This document shows, piece after piece, positions 34,634-42,517 of a stretch of DNA of 64,000 bases. Position numbers and translations under genes: made by a program. A model generated the notes under the pieces. That model made no database searches. It was not told the DNA's origin and saw only the letters and a program-made list of their open reading frames with translations. How positions within the stretch are numbered: position 1 is the first letter of the stretch; each line of letters opens with the position of its first letter. Source of the DNA: Lascolabacillus massiliensis (GTDB taxonomy: Bacteria > Bacteroidota > Bacteroidia > Bacteroidales > Dysgonomonadaceae). The stretch covers positions 994,501 to 1,058,500 of the forward strand of contig NZ_CTEJ01000002.1 of the NCBI RefSeq assembly GCF_001282625.1. The letters run 5' to 3'.

Positions 34634-36829
34634 ATGAGCAATACGAATCAAGATAAACAAAAGAAACAACCTACCATGCGTCCTAAGCTTGGTGGCAGTA
34701 ATCCAAAACGACCTTTCAACCCATACTGGGTATATGCAATTGTTTTGGCAATACTTATGGGTATGTGGTTTTTTGGTCAGGACAACACTGTTAAAGAGAT
34801 CACATGGTCTGAGTTTCAGGAGTATGTAAGCGATAATCGCATACAAAGTGTGGTTATTTATAATAATAAGGAGACTGCTGAAGCTGTTATCAGGGAGGAG
34901 TCGGTTGAGACAGTTTTTGGAGAATCAGCCAGAACAGGCAGAACACCTGTTATATTAGTAAAAGGTCCCTCACCAGATGCTATTTCTGAATATATTGACT
35001 CCGTAAAGACAGAAAAAAACTATGATATTGAGGTTCGATTCGATACTACTTCAGAGCTTTGGGGTGTTTTACTCACATTCCTGCCATTTGTATTACTGAT
35101 TGCATTCTGGATCTGGATGATGAGAAGAATGCAAGGCGGAGGCGGAGGCAGTGGAGGAGTCTTTAATGTAGGTAAGTCTAAAGCACAACTGTTTGACCGT
35201 GATTCGAGCCAGAAGGTAACTTTTAAAGATGTTGCCGGACTATCTGAAGCAAAAGAGGAGGTTCAGGAAATTGTAGAGTTTTTAAAGAGTCCCGGGAACT
35301 ACACCAACCTTGGAGGTAAGATACCTAAAGGAGCACTTCTTGTAGGTCCTCCCGGAACAGGTAAAACCCTTCTCGCAAAAGCAGTTGCCGGCGAAGCCAA
35401 TGTACCATTCTTTTCTATATCAGGTTCCGATTTTGTAGAGATGTTCGTTGGTGTTGGTGCATCAAGAGTACGTGACCTGTTCAGACAGGCAAAAGAGAAA
35501 GCCCCATGTATAGTATTTATTGATGAGATAGATGCTGTAGGTAGAGCCAGAGGCAAGAACAACAATTTCGGATCAAACGATGAACGTGAGAATACACTTA
35601 ACCAACTTCTTACAGAGATGGATGGTTTCGGATCCAACAGCGGAGTAATAATTCTGGCTGCCACAAACCGCGCTGATGTTTTGGATAAAGCACTGTTACG
35701 TGCAGGTAGGTTCGACAGACAGATATATGTGGAACTGCCAGACCTTAACGACCGCAAGGAGATATTTAAAGTACACCTTCGCCCAATTAAAATTGATGAA
35801 TCAGTAGACGTTGAATTCCTCTCTCGTCAGACTCCCGGTTTCTCCGGCGCTGATATTGCAAATGTTTGCAACGAAGCGGCACTGATTGCGGCACGTAATA
35901 AAAAGAAATTCGTTCAGAAAGATGACTTCATGAATGCTGTAGACCGAATAGTAGGCGGTCTGGAAAAGAAAAACAAGATCATCACCCAGGATGAAAAAAG
36001 ATCAATTGCAATACATGAAGCAGGACATGCAACATTAAGCTGGTTTCTGGAACATGCCAATCCTTTGGTAAAGGTGACAATAGTTCCAAGAGGCAAGGCA
36101 TTGGGTGCTGCGTGGTATCTGCCTGAAGAGAGACAGATTACAACTAAAGAGCAGATGCTCGATGAGATGTGTGCATTATTGGGTGGTCGTGCAGCAGAAG
36201 AATTATACATAGGACAGATATCATCGGGTGCAATGAATGACCTTGAAAGGGTTACAAAACAGGCATATGCAATGATAACCTATATGGGTATGAGTGAAAA
36301 ACTGCCTAATATCAGCTATTACGACTCATCAGGTCAGGAGTATCCATTCTCTAAACCTTACAGTGATGAAACAGCCAAATTGATAGATTCTGAAGTGAAG
36401 GCTATGATTGCTGAGCAGTATGACCGCGCCAAGAAGATACTTACTGAAAAGAGTGATGGTCATAATAAGTTGGCAAAAATATTACTTGAGAGAGAAATTA
36501 TCTATTCAAACGACCTTGAGCATATTTTCGGAAAAAGACCTTGGATATCTCGTTCAGAGGAGATTCTGGAGAACAATAAAGTTGATTCTAATGAGCAGAT
36601 TCCATCTTTAAAACCTGTAGGTTCGGGAGAGAATATTTTCATTCACACTGAATCGGTCGACAGAGAAAAGAAAGCCGGGTCGTCAGGGGTTGATAGTGAT
36701 TCAGCACAACTGAAACCAAAGGTAAAAGGTGATGATGTTAAGCTCCCGGAAAGTGAAGAAACAAAGGAAATTAGTCCACAAAGCGAAGAGAAAAACAATG
36801 CAGAAAAAAAGATAAATAAAGATAACTAA
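34634..36829 (+). CDS. ftsH: ATP-dependent zinc metalloprotease FtsH
   Basis: FtsH is a hexameric inner-membrane AAA+ protease that degrades misfolded membrane proteins and regulators. The 731-residue protein has two membrane helices (about 30-48 and 135-157) around a periplasmic domain. A Gly-rich linker follows, then the AAA domain with Walker A GPPGTGKT (238-245), Walker B VFIDEIDAVG, the SRH region NRADVLDKALLRAGRFDRQ, and the zinc site HEAGH (461-465). The tail after residue 635 is long, charged and of low complexity (Lys/Glu/Ser-rich). A strong terminator follows. cdsA, often next in relatives, is not here. Confidence 0.97.
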   Translation: MSNTNQDKQKKQPTMRPKLGGSNPKRPFNPYWVYAIVLAILMGMWFFGQDNTVKEITWSEFQEYVSDNRIQSVVIYNNKETAEAVIREESVETVFGESARTGRTPVILVKGPSPDAISEYIDSVKTEKNYDIEVRFDTTSELWGVLLTFLPFVLLIAFWIWMMRRMQGGGGGSGGVFNVGKSKAQLFDRDSSQKVTFKDVAGLSEAKEEVQEIVEFLKSPGNYTNLGGKIPKGALLVGPPGTGKTLLAKAVAGEANVPFFSISGSDFVEMFVGVGASRVRDLFRQAKEKAPCIVFIDEIDAVGRARGKNNNFGSNDERENTLNQLLTEMDGFGSNSGVIILAATNRADVLDKALLRAGRFDRQIYVELPDLNDRKEIFKVHLRPIKIDESVDVEFLSRQTPGFSGADIANVCNEAALIAARNKKKFVQKDDFMNAVDRIVGGLEKKNKIITQDEKRSIAIHEAGHATLSWFLEHANPLVKVTIVPRGKALGAAWYLPEERQITTKEQMLDEMCALLGGRAAEELYIGQISSGAMNDLERVTKQAYAMITYMGMSEKLPNISYYDSSGQEYPFSKPYSDETAKLIDSEVKAMIAEQYDRAKKILTEKSDGHNKLAKILLEREIIYSNDLEHIFGKRPWISRSEEILENNKVDSNEQIPSLKPVGSGENIFIHTESVDREKKAGSSGVDSDSAQLKPKVKGDDVKLPESEETKEISPQSEEKNNAEKKINKDN

Positions 36830-36867
36830 TGATAGAAAAATTTAATAATTAAAAAAAAACATCATAT

Positions 36868-36900
36868 AAAAGCCTGAGTATTAGTGCTCAGGCTTTTTTT
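36868..36900 (+). terminator. Rho-independent terminator after ftsH
   Basis: AAAAGCCTGAG (36868-36878) and CTCAGGCTTTT (36887-36897) form a perfect 11-bp stem with an 8-base loop and a T run. Confidence 0.92.
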
Positions 36901-37004
36901 ATAATAGGTGTATAAATCGTAAAGAAAAGTGTGACACATCAAGATTATCGAACAATACCTTTTCTTGTTCGTTATATGATTACAACTAACGAACATCATT
37001 AATT

Positions 37005-37694
37005 ATGAAAACAGTTCATTATTTACTTTTATCGGGTCTATTTGCATTTACATTACTTAATTGCAACAGCTCGAATGCAAAAAACAACGAAAATAATAAT
37101 TCTAAAAATAGTATAAATATGAAATTTGAGAAAGTAGCATTACCTTATGCAACCGATGCTTTAGAGCCGGTTATCAGTAAGCAAACAGTGGAACTCCACT
37201 ATGGTAAACATCATCAGGCCTACGTAGATAATTTAAATAAACTTGTTGTAGGCACTAAGTTTGAGAACTCAGATCTTGAAACAGTTGTAAAGGAGAGTGA
37301 TGGAGCAATCTTTAATAATGCTGGTCAAATTCTGAATCATAACCTTTACTTCACATCATTCAAAAAAGATGGAGGTGGTGAGCCAAAAGGCAAATTAGCT
37401 GATGCTATTAATGAGCAATTCGGATCATTCGAAAAATTTAAAGAAGAGTTTAATGCTGCCGGAGTTTCCGTATTTGGTTCAGGCTGGGTATGGCTGGCGA
37501 AAGACTCAAGCGGTAAACTTTCCATAGAAAAGGAGAGCAATGCCGGCAATCCTATTACAAAAGGTTTAACACCAATATTAGGTTTTGATGTATGGGAACA
37601 CTCCTATTATCTTGACTATCAAAATCGCCGTGCTGACCATCTGAAGGAAGTGTGGAAAATTGTAGATTGGGACGTTGTAAGTGCACGTTATTAA
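37005..37694 (+). CDS. Exported Fe/Mn superoxide dismutase (lipoprotein-type N-terminus)
   Basis: This SOD of about 229 residues carries a signal peptide with lipobox LLNC (Cys20) and an Asn/Lys/Ser-rich linker before the enzyme proper, which begins at an internal MKFEKVALPY (Met39, ATG at 37119). The SOD domain is complete: metal ligands are His in LHYGKHHQAY, His in LNHNLYF, and Asp and His in FDVWEHSYYLDY. GSGWVWL and the KGLTPILG region are present. The exported form should protect the periplasm or surface; initiation at Met39 would give a normal cytoplasmic SOD. Whether it uses Fe or Mn cannot be read with certainty. It is monocistronic. Confidence 0.93.
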   Translation: MKTVHYLLLSGLFAFTLLNCNSSNAKNNENNNSKNSINMKFEKVALPYATDALEPVISKQTVELHYGKHHQAYVDNLNKLVVGTKFENSDLETVVKESDGAIFNNAGQILNHNLYFTSFKKDGGGEPKGKLADAINEQFGSFEKFKEEFNAAGVSVFGSGWVWLAKDSSGKLSIEKESNAGNPITKGLTPILGFDVWEHSYYLDYQNRRADHLKEVWKIVDWDVVSARY

Positions 37695-37737
37695 TTGAAA
37701 GCAATCTTCCGGTATAGTACGTAATCTATTTATAAAA

Positions 37738-37775
37738 TTAAAAGGGAATGGATAAATATTCATTCCCCTTTTTTT
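37738..37775. terminator. Bidirectional terminator between the SOD gene and pgeF
   Basis: AAAAGGGAATG pairs with CATTCCCCTTTT (one bulged base) and is followed by a T run; A runs on the other side serve the convergent pgeF gene. The hairpin lies between the two stop codons. Confidence 0.75.
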
Positions 37776-37790
37776 ATCTTTAATCTATCT

Positions 37791-38606
37791 CTATTTCATC
37801 ATTATACCTGTAAGCATTCTGCCTGAATGTACCGTCTGACGCCGGGCAGAAAAGAAAAGATTCTCAAGGGAGTAGGTACACATATCAGCTACCTCTATAT
37901 TATCCTCTTTGATACCTAACCTTATTAGCTCTCTTCTGTTTATCTCTTTTAAATTGAGATGGTATTTCGATGTACTCCTGTTTCTGAATCCAACTTCCGG
38001 GTCAGAGATAGTGAAGCCTTTTTTTGAAAACAGATCAACAACCTCTTCGCCTACCTCGTAATGCTCTGCACTAATCGAAGGACCAATACATGCTATCATA
38101 TCCCCCGGGTTAGAGCCAAACTGTTTTTGCATCTCAGTTATAGTGTTTTCAGTTATTCTGCCGGATGTACCTTTCCAGCCTGCATGAATGGCAGCAACTG
38201 ACTCACTAACCTTATCATAAACAATGATAGGAACGCAGTCGGCTGTTGTTGCACATAAAAATATCCCTTTTATATCTGTGATAGTTGCATCGATTCCATA
38301 CAATGTCTCTATTAAAGAAGCTGAGTCGAGATTCATAAACTCCTCATCAATCTTTAACACCTTTGTTCCGTGAGTCTGGTGAGGGATGACGAATTTACTG
38401 ATATCCATGTAGAACATTCTTGCAAGAATGTTCCTGTTTTGGAAAATATTAAGAGGATTATCATCAGAAAAATTACCCATGTTGAATGAAGAGTATGGAC
38501 CATTACTCACACCTCCCATTCTGGTGGTTGAGAAATGTACAATACCTTCCTCCTTGTCAAGGATATCAAACAGAAGTAAATTTGTATACTGAGGATGTCT
38601 CTTCAT
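37791..38606 (-). CDS. pgeF: PgeF/YfiH-family peptidoglycan-editing protein (laccase-domain)
   Basis: Members remove wrong (L-Ser) residues from UDP-MurNAc-peptide precursors or act as purine nucleosidase; the old name is polyphenol oxidase. The 271-residue protein shows HQTHGTKVLKID (about 95-106), TTADCVPIIVYD with the metal Cys (about 142), AAIHAGWKGTSGRI with the metal His, and the C-terminal CTYSLENLFFSARR. These blocks hold the Cys/His zinc site. It is the last gene of obgE-pgeF, with 2 bases between them. Confidence 0.93.
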   Translation of the reverse strand: MKRHPQYTNLLLFDILDKEEGIVHFSTTRMGGVSNGPYSSFNMGNFSDDNPLNIFQNRNILARMFYMDISKFVIPHQTHGTKVLKIDEEFMNLDSASLIETLYGIDATITDIKGIFLCATTADCVPIIVYDKVSESVAAIHAGWKGTSGRITENTITEMQKQFGSNPGDMIACIGPSISAEHYEVGEEVVDLFSKKGFTISDPEVGFRNRSTSKYHLNLKEINRRELIRLGIKEDNIEVADMCTYSLENLFFSARRQTVHSGRMLTGIMMK

Positions 38607-38608
38607 AT

Positions 38609-39736
38609 CTAAAAATCATCTTCATCATAAAACATATCATCATCATCCTCGTCTTCAAAATCCTCTTCAGGTTCGAATTCAAGCTGAGAGATATCAAGAT
38701 TACGATGTACGAGACTCTCACGTGATACTGTAATTGGGATATAATTCTCCGAATTAAGTTCTCTCCATAAAACATCTTTCAGATGTTGAATTCCAAAACC
38801 TGTAACAGAAGAAATAAAAACATAAGGAAGATCAGGAAGTTCTTCAGTTATTGCATCCATAAGCTCCTCATCCAGCATATCCGATTTGGAGATTGCCAGT
38901 ATATGAGACTTATCAAGCATTTCAGGATTATATTTCTTTAATTCATTCAACAGTATATAGTACTCCTCTTTTATATCTTTACTATCGGCCGGGATAACAA
39001 ATAAAAGAAGAGAATTTCTCTCTATATGTCTTAGGAAACGCAGTCCAAGCCCTCTCCCCTCACTGGCTCCTTCTATAATTCCAGGTATGTCAGCCATCAC
39101 AAAAGATTTCCCTTCGCGATATTCTACTATACCAAGATTAGGCTCAAGAGTTGTAAAAGGATAGTTATCTATCTTAGGCTTAGCAGCTGATACAACAGAC
39201 AGTAGTGTTGATTTTCCGGCATTTGGGAAACCTACTAATCCTACATCTGCAAGAAGCTTAAGTTCAAGAATTACCCATCGCTCTTCATGAGGTTCACCAG
39301 GTTGTGCATATCGGGGTGCCTGATTGGTTGCCGTTTTGAAATGCTGGTTGCCTAAACCACCACGGCCTCCTTTGAGAAGTGTCACCTCCTGACCATCATC
39401 TGTAATATCACACAGAAATTCACCGGTGTGAGCATCATAGGCTACAGTTCCACATGGCACATCAATAATTTTTGACTCACCCTTTTTACCTGACCTCTGT
39501 GCACCTCCTCCCGGCTCTCCATGTCCTGCAAATATGTGACGCTGGTAACGCAAATGTAGCAATGTCCAGTAATTACGGTTCCCCCGAAGAATTACACTAC
39601 CTCCATCGCCGCCATCACCACCATCAGGTCCACCCTTTGGAATATATTTCTCTCGGCGGAAGTGCGCAGATCCGCGTCCGCCCTTACCTGAGCGGCAAAA
39701 TATTTTTACGTAATCTACAAAATTTGTTTCCGCCAT
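38609..39736 (-). CDS. obgE: GTPase Obg
   Basis: Obg is an essential GTPase in 50S assembly and stress control. The 375-residue protein has the glycine-rich Obg fold (about 1-160, with [22 protein letters not shown] quoted in part), the G domain with [11 protein letters not shown] (about 167-177), DIPGIIEGA and SKSD, and an acidic C-terminal tail (about 345-375) made almost only of Asp and Glu with a few Phe and Tyr. It lacks the OCT domain. It follows adk by 30 bases; adk-obgE-pgeF are likely one transcription unit. Confidence 0.97.
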   Translation of the reverse strand: MAETNFVDYVKIFCRSGKGGRGSAHFRREKYIPKGGPDGGDGGDGGSVILRGNRNYWTLLHLRYQRHIFAGHGEPGGGAQRSGKKGESKIIDVPCGTVAYDAHTGEFLCDITDDGQEVTLLKGGRGGLGNQHFKTATNQAPRYAQPGEPHEERWVILELKLLADVGLVGFPNAGKSTLLSVVSAAKPKIDNYPFTTLEPNLGIVEYREGKSFVMADIPGIIEGASEGRGLGLRFLRHIERNSLLLFVIPADSKDIKEEYYILLNELKKYNPEMLDKSHILAISKSDMLDEELMDAITEELPDLPYVFISSVTGFGIQHLKDVLWRELNSENYIPITVSRESLVHRNLDISQLEFEPEEDFEDEDDDDMFYDEDDF

Positions 39737-39766
39737 TTCGATAAATATTTTAAGTAAGTTGTGAAT

Positions 39767-40342
39767 TTAACCAATTATTCTGTCTAAAACAGTAGAAATT
39801 GATTCAAACACTTCATCAATAGTACCTTGTCCCGGAATTCTAACCAGCTTAAACTGCTCGCTATAGTAATTTTTCAACGGTTCAGTCTGATTGTGATAAA
39901 CATTTAACCTTGCCTCAACAGTTTCGCGATTATCATCAGAACGTCCTGATATCTCACCCCTTTTAAGAATTCGATCTACCAGTTCATCCTCTTCAACTTC
40001 GAGACTTAACACTACAGTTACCTTTTCATCATATTTTTCCAACATTTCGTCCAGTGCCTTACCTTGAGCGATTGTTCTGGGAAATCCGTCGAAAATAAAA
40101 CCTTTTACACCGTTTTTTTTCTTCATTAAATCATCCAGCTTATCAATCATTACCTCATCAGGGATAAGGTGTCCTTTAGAAATATATGAGTTTGCTTTTT
40201 TTCCAAACTCAGTATTTGCTTTTATTTCTGCTCTCAACATGTCACCGGTTGATATATGCTCCAATGCATATTTCTCAGAGATTTTAGTACTCTGAGTGCC
40301 TTTTCCAGAACCAGGTGCTCCAAAAATTACAATATTCAGCAT
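39767..40342 (-). CDS. adk: Adenylate kinase
   Basis: Adk interconverts ATP plus AMP and two ADP. The 191-residue protein has the P-loop GAPGSGKGTQS (about 8-18), the AMP-binding blocks ISTGDMLRAEI and FDGFPRTIAQG, and a short LID with RGEISGRSDDNRETV. It is the short-LID form without zinc cysteines. An upstream TATCTTTG box (complement of 40367-40374) lies 25 bases before the ATG with no matching -33 element. It is the first gene of the adk-obgE-pgeF unit. Confidence 0.97.
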   Translation of the reverse strand: MLNIVIFGAPGSGKGTQSTKISEKYALEHISTGDMLRAEIKANTEFGKKANSYISKGHLIPDEVMIDKLDDLMKKKNGVKGFIFDGFPRTIAQGKALDEMLEKYDEKVTVVLSLEVEEDELVDRILKRGEISGRSDDNRETVEARLNVYHNQTEPLKNYYSEQFKLVRIPGQGTIDEVFESISTVLDRIIG

Positions 40343-40366
40343 AATTAAATTTCAATAAATAAGTTG

Positions 40367-40374
40367 CAAAGATA
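40367..40374 (-). promoter_or_regulatory. Probable -7 box for adk-obgE-pgeF
   Basis: The complement reads TATCTTTG, 25 bases before the adk ATG. The base pattern at -33 does not match TTTG. Confidence 0.5.
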
Positions 40375-40577
40375 CATATTTCCACCGATTTCGGTAACAT
40401 AATGTTATTCCATATTGATGATTTTATGCTGTTTTAATAGAAATGATAGATTGAACCAATCTTATAAATTACCGTTTTATATATAAAGCAAATTATTTAA
40501 ATTAGAACAATAAAACAAACTTTAGTATCTTTAATTACTAAACATTTACAAATTTATAATAATCATAAAAAATAATC

Positions 40578-40892
40578 ATGATAGAAGAAGATTTCAGACA
40601 GAGGACACAAAAAGTGATTGATGAACTGGCTGCTTGCATTGAGAGATTGGAGAAAAAAGCCAGCGAGGTTGCAGATGATGCAAAAGAAGAATTTAGTGAT
40701 CAACTTGAAAAACTAAAAGAGTTAAGAGATAGCCTCTCATCCAAACTGGAGGAGTATGAAAAAATTGCCGAACCCAAATGGGAAGTAATCAGAGATAGTG
40801 CTGGAAAGTTTTTTGAAGCTGTTTCAATTGCATGGAAAGAAAACTTCGCCAATGTATCCGAAGCTTTCAGGAAAGATAGAAACAATACTTAA
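40578..40892 (+). CDS. Small helical coiled-coil protein, unknown function
   Basis: The 104-residue protein is almost entirely helical and highly charged: heptad-like leucines run through IERLEKKASEVADDAKEEF and QLEKLKELRDSLSSKLEEYE (quoted separately), and the C-terminal third is amphipathic with Trp and Phe (AVSIAWKENFANVSEAF). There is no signal peptide or metal motif. It resembles small stress-type helical proteins (LEA- or apolipoprotein-like) in composition only. It is monocistronic and precedes the convergent tRNA-Cys gene. A TATCTTTA-like sequence lies about 50 bases upstream. Confidence 0.7.
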   Translation: MIEEDFRQRTQKVIDELAACIERLEKKASEVADDAKEEFSDQLEKLKELRDSLSSKLEEYEKIAEPKWEVIRDSAGKFFEAVSIAWKENFANVSEAFRKDRNNT

Positions 40893-40912
40893 GTAAATGA
40901 CTCTTTGACTAG

Positions 40913-40983
40913 AGGTACCTGGCGGATTTGAACCGCCGTAACCGGTTTTGCAGACCGACGCCTAACCACTCGGCCAAGGTACC
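40913..40983 (-). tRNA. tRNA-Cys (anticodon GCA)
   Basis: The 71-base gene (minus strand) has acceptor arms GGTACCT/AGGTACC, anticodon loop CTGCAAA with anticodon GCA and T arm GGCGG-TTCGAAT-CCGCC. The discriminator base is U73 (A at 40913 on the plus strand), the key identity element for CysRS. CCA is not encoded. It is a single-tRNA unit with a perfect promoter at 41003-41033. Confidence 0.97.
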
Positions 40984-41002
40984 GTTTCTATTTTTGAGGA
41001 TG

Positions 41003-41033
41003 CAAATATAAGATATATTTTTTTAGTAACAAA
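41003..41033 (-). promoter_or_regulatory. Bacteroidota-type promoter for tRNA-Cys
   Basis: On the minus strand TTTG (complement of 41030-41033) and TATATTTG (complement of 41003-41010) are spaced by 19 bases. The tRNA 5' end follows 19 bases after the -7 box. The -33 box is just past the radA stop codon. Confidence 0.85.
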
Positions 41034-41048
41034 AAGGTTCTGTATTAA

Positions 41049-42416
41049 TTATGAAAAAAGCATCCTGAAAGCATCAGTTACCTTTCTCACTTCAATAATT
41101 TCAATTGAGAGTTTTTTATTAAACCCTTTAAGATTATTATGTGGAATCAGTATACGTGAGAAACCAAGTTTATCAGCCTCCTGAACCCTCTGTTCTATTC
41201 GATTTACTGGACGAATCTCGCCTGAAAGTCCCACCTCCCCACAGAGACAGGTATCATTATCAATTGAAATATCAAGACTGGAAGAGAGTACAGCACTTAT
41301 AACTGCAAGGTCCATACCGGGATCATTAACTCTGAGTCCACCTGCAATATTCAGAAATACATCTTTCTGAGCCAGCTTAAAGCCTGCTCTTTTCTCAAGA
41401 ACGGCGAGAAGCATGTTTAATCTTCTCGACTCAAAACCTGTAGTTGAACGCTGAGGAGTACCATATGCAGCAGTGCTTACCAGCGACTGAGTCTCTATTA
41501 GAAATGGACGAATCCCCTCAATTGCAGCCGAAATTGCAACTCCGCTTAACTCATCATGATTTCGCGTTAGCAGTAGTTCCGAAGGATTACTTACTTCGCG
41601 CAACCCTGTCTGATTCATCTCGTAGATACCCAATTCGGCTGTACTTCCATATCTGTTTTTTATACCTCTCAGGATACGATACATATAATGCTGATCGCCC
41701 TCGAACTGCAGTACAGCATCCACTATATGCTCCAGTATCTTTGGCCCGGCTATACTGCCATCTTTTGTGATATGTCCCACAAGTAATACAGGTATACCGC
41801 TCTGTTTTGCATACTTCAGCAATAATGAAGCACATTCGCGTACTTGAGAAATACTACCGGGTGAAGATTCAAGTGATTCGGTAAAAATAGTCTGAATAGA
41901 ATCTATTATCAGAAGCTGAGGAGCAACCTCCTTTGCATGTTTAAAAATATCATCCAGATTTGTTTCACAAAGCAACAGGCAGTCGTCGTTTTCAATTGAC
42001 AATCTGTCAGCTCTCAGTTTAAGCTGTCGTGCACTCTCTTCACCTGAGACATACAGTGTGCGAATACCCCTGAGCTTTAGTATTGTTTGTAGTACTAGCG
42101 TTGATTTACCGATACCTGGTTCACCACCAAGCAGAACAACAGATGCAGGAACCAGTCCCCCACCCAATACACGGTTCAGTTCTTCATCTCTCATATCAAT
42201 CCTTTGCTCCTCATCCGCTTTAATCTCCTTCAGAGGCAAGGGTTTGCTTTTTATATCACTAAACGAACGTGTATCTTCCTGAGCTGATACAGCATTTTTG
42301 CGTACCAGTTCTTCTACGAATGTTGACCACTCGCCACAAGCTGAACATTTCCCCATCCATTTTGGAGATTCAAACCCACAATTACTGCAAAAATAGACCG
42401 ATTTAAGTTTTGCCAT
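41049..42416 (-). CDS. radA: DNA repair protein RadA
   Basis: RadA (Sms) is a RecA-related, DnaB-like helicase that extends recombination branches. The 455-residue protein has the N-terminal zinc finger CSNCGFESPKWMGKCSACGEW (quoted in part), Walker A GGEPGIGKST (about 97-106), Walker B LLIIDSIQT, the RadA motif KNRYGS (about 254) and a C-terminal Lon-protease-like domain (about 285-455). All features are intact. A minus-strand box TATTTTTG (complement of 42466-42473) overlaps the start region of the divergent tex promoter. Confidence 0.97.
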   Translation of the reverse strand: MAKLKSVYFCSNCGFESPKWMGKCSACGEWSTFVEELVRKNAVSAQEDTRSFSDIKSKPLPLKEIKADEEQRIDMRDEELNRVLGGGLVPASVVLLGGEPGIGKSTLVLQTILKLRGIRTLYVSGEESARQLKLRADRLSIENDDCLLLCETNLDDIFKHAKEVAPQLLIIDSIQTIFTESLESSPGSISQVRECASLLLKYAKQSGIPVLLVGHITKDGSIAGPKILEHIVDAVLQFEGDQHYMYRILRGIKNRYGSTAELGIYEMNQTGLREVSNPSELLLTRNHDELSGVAISAAIEGIRPFLIETQSLVSTAAYGTPQRSTTGFESRRLNMLLAVLEKRAGFKLAQKDVFLNIAGGLRVNDPGMDLAVISAVLSSSLDISIDNDTCLCGEVGLSGEIRPVNRIEQRVQEADKLGFSRILIPHNNLKGFNKKLSIEIIEVRKVTDAFRMLFS

Positions 42417-42465
42417 TATCTATATCTTATATTCCGAACCACTCCAATCCTAATTGGCTGTTGAA

Positions 42466-42494
42466 CAAAAATACATAATTTTCTTGTACTTTTG
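42466..42494. promoter_or_regulatory. Divergent -7 boxes of radA (minus) and tex (plus)
   Basis: The complement of 42466-42473 reads TATTTTTG (toward radA) and 42487-42494 reads TACTTTTG (toward tex). They lie 13 bases apart in the 101-base spacer, so the two polymerases would overlap. Neither has a TTTG at the optimal distance. Confidence 0.45.
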
Positions 42495-42517
42495 TATCTC
42501 AAATAAACCATTTACCT

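Noticed and set aside
35299-35757. 152-codon open frame antisense to the FtsH AAA domain
   Set aside because: It is a shadow frame of conserved FtsH codons with no independent motif.
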